From Notospermus geniculatus (lineage: Eukaryota; Nemertea; Pilidiophora; Heteronemertea; Lineidae), in NCBI GenBank assembly GCA_002633025.1, contig NMRB01000148.1, positions 178,678 to 242,677 of the forward strand: a DNA stretch of 64,000 bases. Reading direction: 5' to 3'. The notes beneath the pieces are model-generated. The model made no database searches. It worked only from the letters and a program-made list of their open reading frames with translations, and had not been told where the DNA came from. The translations under genes were made by a program, and so were the position numbers. Of this stretch, positions 59,080 to 64,000 are shown in pieces; position 1 is the first letter of the stretch; every line of letters starts with the position of its first letter.

Positions 59080-59232
59080 TAGGGAGGTGTAGAAATCAAA
59101 CGACATACGTAAACTTTACGACAACGTTATTTTTCATACTATACATTAACCAGATTTTATATTGCATTTTCGGTACAAAAATAACGTTGTCGTTAACGTT
59201 TACGTTTATCGTTTGATTTCTAAACTTCCATA
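59080..59232. mobile_element. Palindromic TA-MITE, GGGAGGTGTAGAAATC family, copy 5
   Basis: TA-GGGAGGTGTAGAAATCAAAC ... GTTTGATTTCTAAACTTCCA-TA, with an interior like the 42724 copy minus its ACATGT segment. Confidence 0.85.
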
Positions 59233-59489
59233 ATTTAAGCCACCTTACTGACGTCTTCTTGTCCGCCAAAATGGCAGATCCGAGATTTCATGACGGTGAA
59301 TCTATTGTCCTCGCCTCGTCTCGCCCGCAACATAATGTGTTCAACTGGCGACTAATAGCGCCTCCGGATCCCGGGGGAGAGGGTTATCCCCATGGTGGTC
59401 GGATAAATACCGTAACATATGGGACAGAGATTAGAGGTGTGTTAACTAGTAACCGCATCACCGGCCATTAGGATCGGGAGGCGTTGGAA

Positions 59490-59683
59490 TTAAAGCGAAT
59501 TGATATCGGAAAAGAAATGATTTAGAAATAGAATTTGAAAGGGGACAAATTTTCGGGGAAAAATGTAAACAAACTTCTCCAGAATGTCAACAAAGAAATG
59601 TTCGTGCATTCTGATTGGCTGAAATTTTGTGTTACAAACACCAGCCAAATGTAAATAAAATCCGCTATCACGATTCGCTTTAA
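59490..59683 (+). mobile_element. TTAA-flanked MITE, copy 3
   Basis: TTAA at 59490-59493 and 59680-59683, ends AGCGAATTGATA...GATTCGCT, in the same orientation as 8489-8680 and highly similar to it. Confidence 0.88.
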
Positions 59684-59790
59684 GCGGGATCGCATTCGAA
59701 TACTCGCGATAAATTCTATAACCGTGCGATATTTTACATCTTTCGAATTTAAGGAGAGTCAACACAGTAAAACGTGGTTATAACCTGGCA

Positions 59791-59902
59791 CAATGAACAT
59801 CAAAATTCAGGGTTACTTCTAGTGCCCAGTGTTCAATCTGATGTAACACCTACACTGAATATCAGTGTTAGGCATGAAGTAACCCTGATTTTCGCTCATT
59901 GG
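59791..59902. mobile_element. Foldback related to the CAGGGTTAC element
   Basis: AATGAACATCAAAATTCAGG and GTTACTTC on the left face GAAGTAACCCTGATTTTCGC and TCATT on the right, with inner CAGTGTTCA/TGAATATCAGTG. Related to 5242-5432. Confidence 0.5.
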
Positions 59903-60970
59903 GGTACTGTGAATGGCAGAATCCATGAGTTATTTGGCCGAATACTGGCCTAAAAGATCTTGGCCACATGATTTGAAAATCATGGCAAGTAACGAAGTTG
60001 CATTGCCTCAAGTTCAGTTCTGCTTTGCTCCCTTAAAGGGCCCTTGATTGATTCTTCGAAAGGAAGATCGAGAACTTCAGCGGGAAAAAAAATGGCGTTC
60101 GCGGTAAAGCAAACAAAACGGTGCATCTAAAACCCGAACAATAGGACCGAACTGGGGTTGGGCTAAAACGAGCGAAATTATTTTGTCGCACGTACCACCG
60201 AATTCAATCGCCACGCGCGACTCACCAGTAAATAACACGTATAGAACTTTCAGCTTTAGTTTTTGTCATCTCGGAAGTCGGTCATCGTGGAGGAAATTCT
60301 ATGGAGCACCTGAGAGTGACAGCGGCGTGACACCAGGATCCCTGAGGCTAGGATCAAATAGCAAAACCTTGTTTCTCATCACTATATTGTTTGGTTCGAC
60401 TATTAACTTCTCCCTTATTAACACTTTCATTTTTGGTATCTTTGTGTGGATTTCTGAGGACGATGCCCGTTTTCTCTGGCACAATGGCGGCGGTCCAATA
60501 ACTTTCACTTTTCGAGTATAATTGGCATTATTCTCCATTAGATATTCGTCCGGTATTTTTCGCACCTGCGGATACAAAAATTATTGAACAATTCATTTAG
60601 GATGTTTATCAATTGGGGAATTTTGATTCACCCGCCAGGTTGAATGGGACGACTCTTTAAACATGCACACCTTGAGCCGCCGAACGAACGCTACGATATC
60701 TTTTTCCACCGTGTTTGAACCTTGTTCGGTACCCGTCGCTCGATGCGGCACTCGACAAAATGCACTCAGACGCCAGTTATCAATTGTTCCACTTTAATTT
60801 CATTGGGTTTGTTTGCAACGAAAACTATTTTTTCTTTCTATTTGACGTTGATGTCTTGTTTTGAGCAGATAACAAGACATTTGAAAAACGTGGCCTGTAC
60901 GGAGTAACTAATGTCAGAAATGCATAAAACCTAAAAAATAGTTTAGGAATATAGTCTGATGTCAACAACG
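59903..60970. other. Non-coding stretch, nothing recognised
   Basis: Short frames only; no exon or repeat copy seen. Confidence 0.5.
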
Positions 60971-60976
60971 ACCATA

Positions 60977-61340
60977 TTCTTCCTTGAAGCATGCTCTTCT
61001 TCAGCCATGCTCGGCCGTATTATTCCTTAAAACCATCGGCAATGCTCGGCCATATTCTTCCTTAAAGCCATCGGCAATGCTCGGTCATATTCTTCCTTGA
61101 AGCCGTCGGCCATATGGGGTATCGCGAATATCCTTGGAGCCACCGGCAATGCTCGGCCATATTCTTCCTTGAAGCCATCGGCAATGCTCAGCCACATTCT
61201 TCCTTGAAGTCATCGGTCATGCCCGGCCATATTCTTCCTTCAAGCCATGCTCGGCCATATTCAAGCCATGCTCGGCCATATTCGTCCTTCGAGCATCGGC
61301 CACGCATGCTCGGCCATATTCTTCCTTGAAGCCATCGGTG
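60977..61340. repeat. GCTCGGCCATATTCTTCCTT minisatellite
   Basis: About nine units of 36-40 bp: ATGCTCGGCCATATTCTTCC then TTGAAGCCATCGGCA, with shortened units near 61250-61320. Confidence 0.88.
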
Positions 61341-63341
61341 TGCTCAGGCGACTGCTCACTGTTACCGACGGACTGAGATCTGCCTCGTAAAACATTATTC
61401 AACGTCAACCTATATAGTAAAATCACCAGAGAAACTATTGGTACACGGACGAAAATATCCAAGAGGAAGGGCAGAACCCGCAAGGAAAAACAAAGTTCAT
61501 TACCTCTGGCTCAAAGCACCCTCTTCAGTATTGATTTCTGCCAAGTGATCGTATTTTCAACACGACCGTCCTTGAATGTTCAAAATTGCGTACTTCAGTG
61601 TTACACAATTGCCTCTCTGACATACATTTGTACACAGTACAATTGTCATCTTCTTAATGATGCTTGAAAAAGTTGGTCAACGCCAAAGGGGCCGTTCCAC
61701 CGTTGCAGTTCTTTGTGCTTTAGAGATATCAAGCAAATATTATTTTTTACCATTGTCTGCCCAGTTGGCTGACATTGATAATACTTAGTGTACTTCATCA
61801 ATGAAAGATTAAATTTGGTTTTTATGTTTAAAAAATATTAATGAAAGGAAATTTTGATAACACAACATTCATTACGTATTCATTAGTTGTGCGTTTTAAA
61901 TGATGTACATGGAGTTCTTTTTAAGTACGATATCATCATAACTTGTTGACAATTTATAACCTGGTTACAAATAATTGACAGGTTTTTGCGGATTTTTTAT
62001 AAGTATCAAAAATACATTGTATTTCCATACTTCTGCTGGTGATTTCAAGTCGTCTGTGCATAATAAGTCTAAAACATTGCTGGCCAATTAACTTAGTAAA
62101 CGATTAAATCATGAAATTGTTACAGAAATATATGGGGTAATTTTGATACCGCGAATATCACTTGAAGTCTTGTAGGATATTTCAAAAGACAAAACTCTCA
62201 TGAAAGACCCAGTTTCCCTTTGAAAGCCTATTGAACGTCGGGAACCCAAAAAACGCACTTTTACCAGGAAAAATCTCTTAAACAATTACATGTAACTTAA
62301 AGTGTACTCTTCACTTTGTAAAATATTGTCCGGCTACATGGGTACATACTGATTTCCCCATGAGTTCAAATGACCCAACTGGGTAGCATAAACCTAGAAG
62401 TAGGTCAGTTGGACCCGAAAGCTGCTCATGGGTGCCAACACCCCACTGGTCAATCGTAGATGGGCCAAAGTGACCTATGAAACTGGTCACTATGGGTTAC
62501 TGCAACCTAAGGACCTGTTCATTTCATACCCGAAGAACAAATATTCTGGGTACCATAAACCCATTCTCTTGTACCCATTTAAAGAAACCCATGGCAAACG
62601 GGTCCAGTTAGGGGACAAGGAATGAACCCATTCCCATGGGTTTCTCGAGCTTACATGTATTAGTTTTTACAGTGTTGCCCCTGTCACAGTGCAAATTTGC
62701 GCCATAACCGTCAATCAGTTTCAGAGATATCGTGTCTATTCACAGTTAGATAAAAACACCTTTATTTTTGGTATGGTCAGGAGGTATCTTGCTCAGCGGA
62801 GATATTGGTGTCGTTCGAGTCACGCAAACCAAACCACCTTCAGCAATCACGGCACGACACTGCAACAAAAGTGCATAACCACTGCAACGGCGTGGTCATC
62901 GCTGCCATTCGCCACAACAATACCATGCAATATCGAAGTTCTCGTAACTATGGAAAGCTGTATCTGACATGCAGTTTTTTCCTCAAATCCCGAGCTGATT
63001 TTTAGGAACACCTCTTATCGTTACATCAATATTGATCATTGTATTGTTTTGCTGTGCTTTGCTGAGTGGGAGGTCAGTGGAGACACGTGCAGGAGTAGCC
63101 TGAATTAGGCGACGGCAAGGGCCGACACGAGGTCGGTGTATTCTCTCGAAATGCAAGAACCCATAGTCATTAATTATGAACATCGTTGTGTCTCATTGGG
63201 AGAGGCGCACAGCCATGTGACACCTACAAAAACCTCCGTCAGACATTTTTTTCTGCAGCAGCCGTCCAAATTCTGAAAGGGTGGTAGAGTCAGACGTATC
63301 TTGTATAATATTGCAACGTTCTCTAAACCAATTCGTATATG
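61341..63341. other. Non-coding stretch, mostly nothing recognised
   Basis: A segment at 62335-62645 is dense in TGGGT/ACCCA words (ACCCAACTGGGT, TGGGTACC, AACCCATG), possibly an old degenerate repeat. The rest is AT-rich without features. Confidence 0.45.
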
Positions 63342-63569
63342 TACTCTAAACACCCACTTACATGTACCTGTCCCATTCCTGAACTCGGAAAAAAAACTAA
63401 ATCCTAAGTTGAAGATAATGGGGTGGGATATGGTCAGAAACAGTAATGTCCTCTCCACCAACTTCACTCCCGAGCCTGGCAACGAATGACAGCATGCGAT
63501 ATCTTCATCTTACGATTTGGTCATTTTTTCCGAGTTCAGGAATGGGACAGGTAAGTGGGAGTTTAGAGC
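63342..63569. mobile_element. Foldback MITE, ACTCTAAACNCCCACTT ends, copy 2
   Basis: Same arms as 10822-11052 (CTGTCCCATTCCTGAACTCGG and complement), with the GGCTCGGGAGTG-bearing centre in the reverse orientation and a small ACATGT insertion in the left arm. The right TA is not kept. Confidence 0.75.
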
Positions 63570-64000
63570 AGACACGAATTTGCTCCACTCTATAGACGGC
63601 ACTTGATATCATAATTCCAGTTACAAATGCATGATTTGATAATAAATTGATTGTTATCCTGCTTAAGTGAATAGAGATGACGACAGAGTCATCGCGCGTG
63701 TCGACCCGGCTCACCTTCGCGCCGGTAAGGAATAACATGGAAAATGCATTAGTCGGGACACGCCATCGCCAAGTTTGTAATGCAGTAGATACGCAGTGTA
63801 AAGCACAATTTATGCTTTATCTTACAACGCTGAAGCGCATTGATTATGATAGTAAAATGGCTAAAGAATTGAAGTAAAGTTTAATTATCTCCTTGGGATG
63901 CAATTCACGATGGTCCTGCTCATTAAAGTATAGGTGAGTCCAAGTGAGCCACTGCCATGTTAGAGGCACAATGATCTGCAGGTCACATGGATCATGGGTT
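63570..64000. other. Non-coding stretch, nothing recognised
   Basis: No motif, exon or repeat recognised up to the window edge. Confidence 0.5.

Noticed and set aside
53881-64000. PNT (pointed) domain exon of the ETS gene
   Set aside because: Looked for on the minus strand; none of the visible frames shows the WxxxxVxxWL pattern, so none was called.

Overview
This is a metazoan genomic window: long introns, short exons with GT/AG borders, tRNA-derived and palindromic repeats, ACATGTACATGT-type microsatellites, and no long open reading frames. The only gene I can support is on the minus strand. It is the 3' half of an ERG/FLI1-type ETS transcription factor: a last exon with a complete ETS domain (22277 down to 21748), two small linker exons (34566-34492 and 51703-51650) and a probable fourth exon (53880-53781). 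The protein is closest to the ERG/FLI1 group as I remember it. That, with the repeat style, suggests a marine invertebrate deuterostome (echinoderm, hemichordate or cephalochordate). I cannot name a species.

Layout. 1-21747 lies downstream of the gene and is repeat-dominated, with two large tandem duplications (1759-4111 / 4690-7170 and 14942-17480 / 17709-20770). 21748-53880 is the gene, with introns of about 12.2, 17.1 and 1.9 kb. Intron 3 (34567-51649) holds a near-identical 2.1-kb tandem duplication (40847-42968 / 42970-45091) and a 209-base N gap flanked by the same 0.5-kb sequence. 53881-64000 is upstream intron or 5' sequence. I found no PNT (pointed) domain exon there, so the N-terminal half probably lies beyond 64000.

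All three runs of N in the window (single Ns at 4689 and 42969, and 50678-50886) sit exactly at the boundary of a duplicated segment. This points to unmerged haplotypes or contig overlaps rather than biological duplication for those three. The 14942-20770 pair has no N and may be real.

The richest content is non-autonomous mobile DNA. The duplicated segments act as natural filled/empty-site pairs. They show a TTAA-flanked miniature element (piggyBac-like; three copies), a 241-bp foldback with an 11-bp target duplication, and a 768-bp element with about 48-bp inverted ends. A second large group of palindromic elements has TA target sites and shared TAGKGAGKTT-type ends around unrelated interiors. 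I see no CRISPR array, operon, bacterial-type gene, autonomous transposase or reverse transcriptase.
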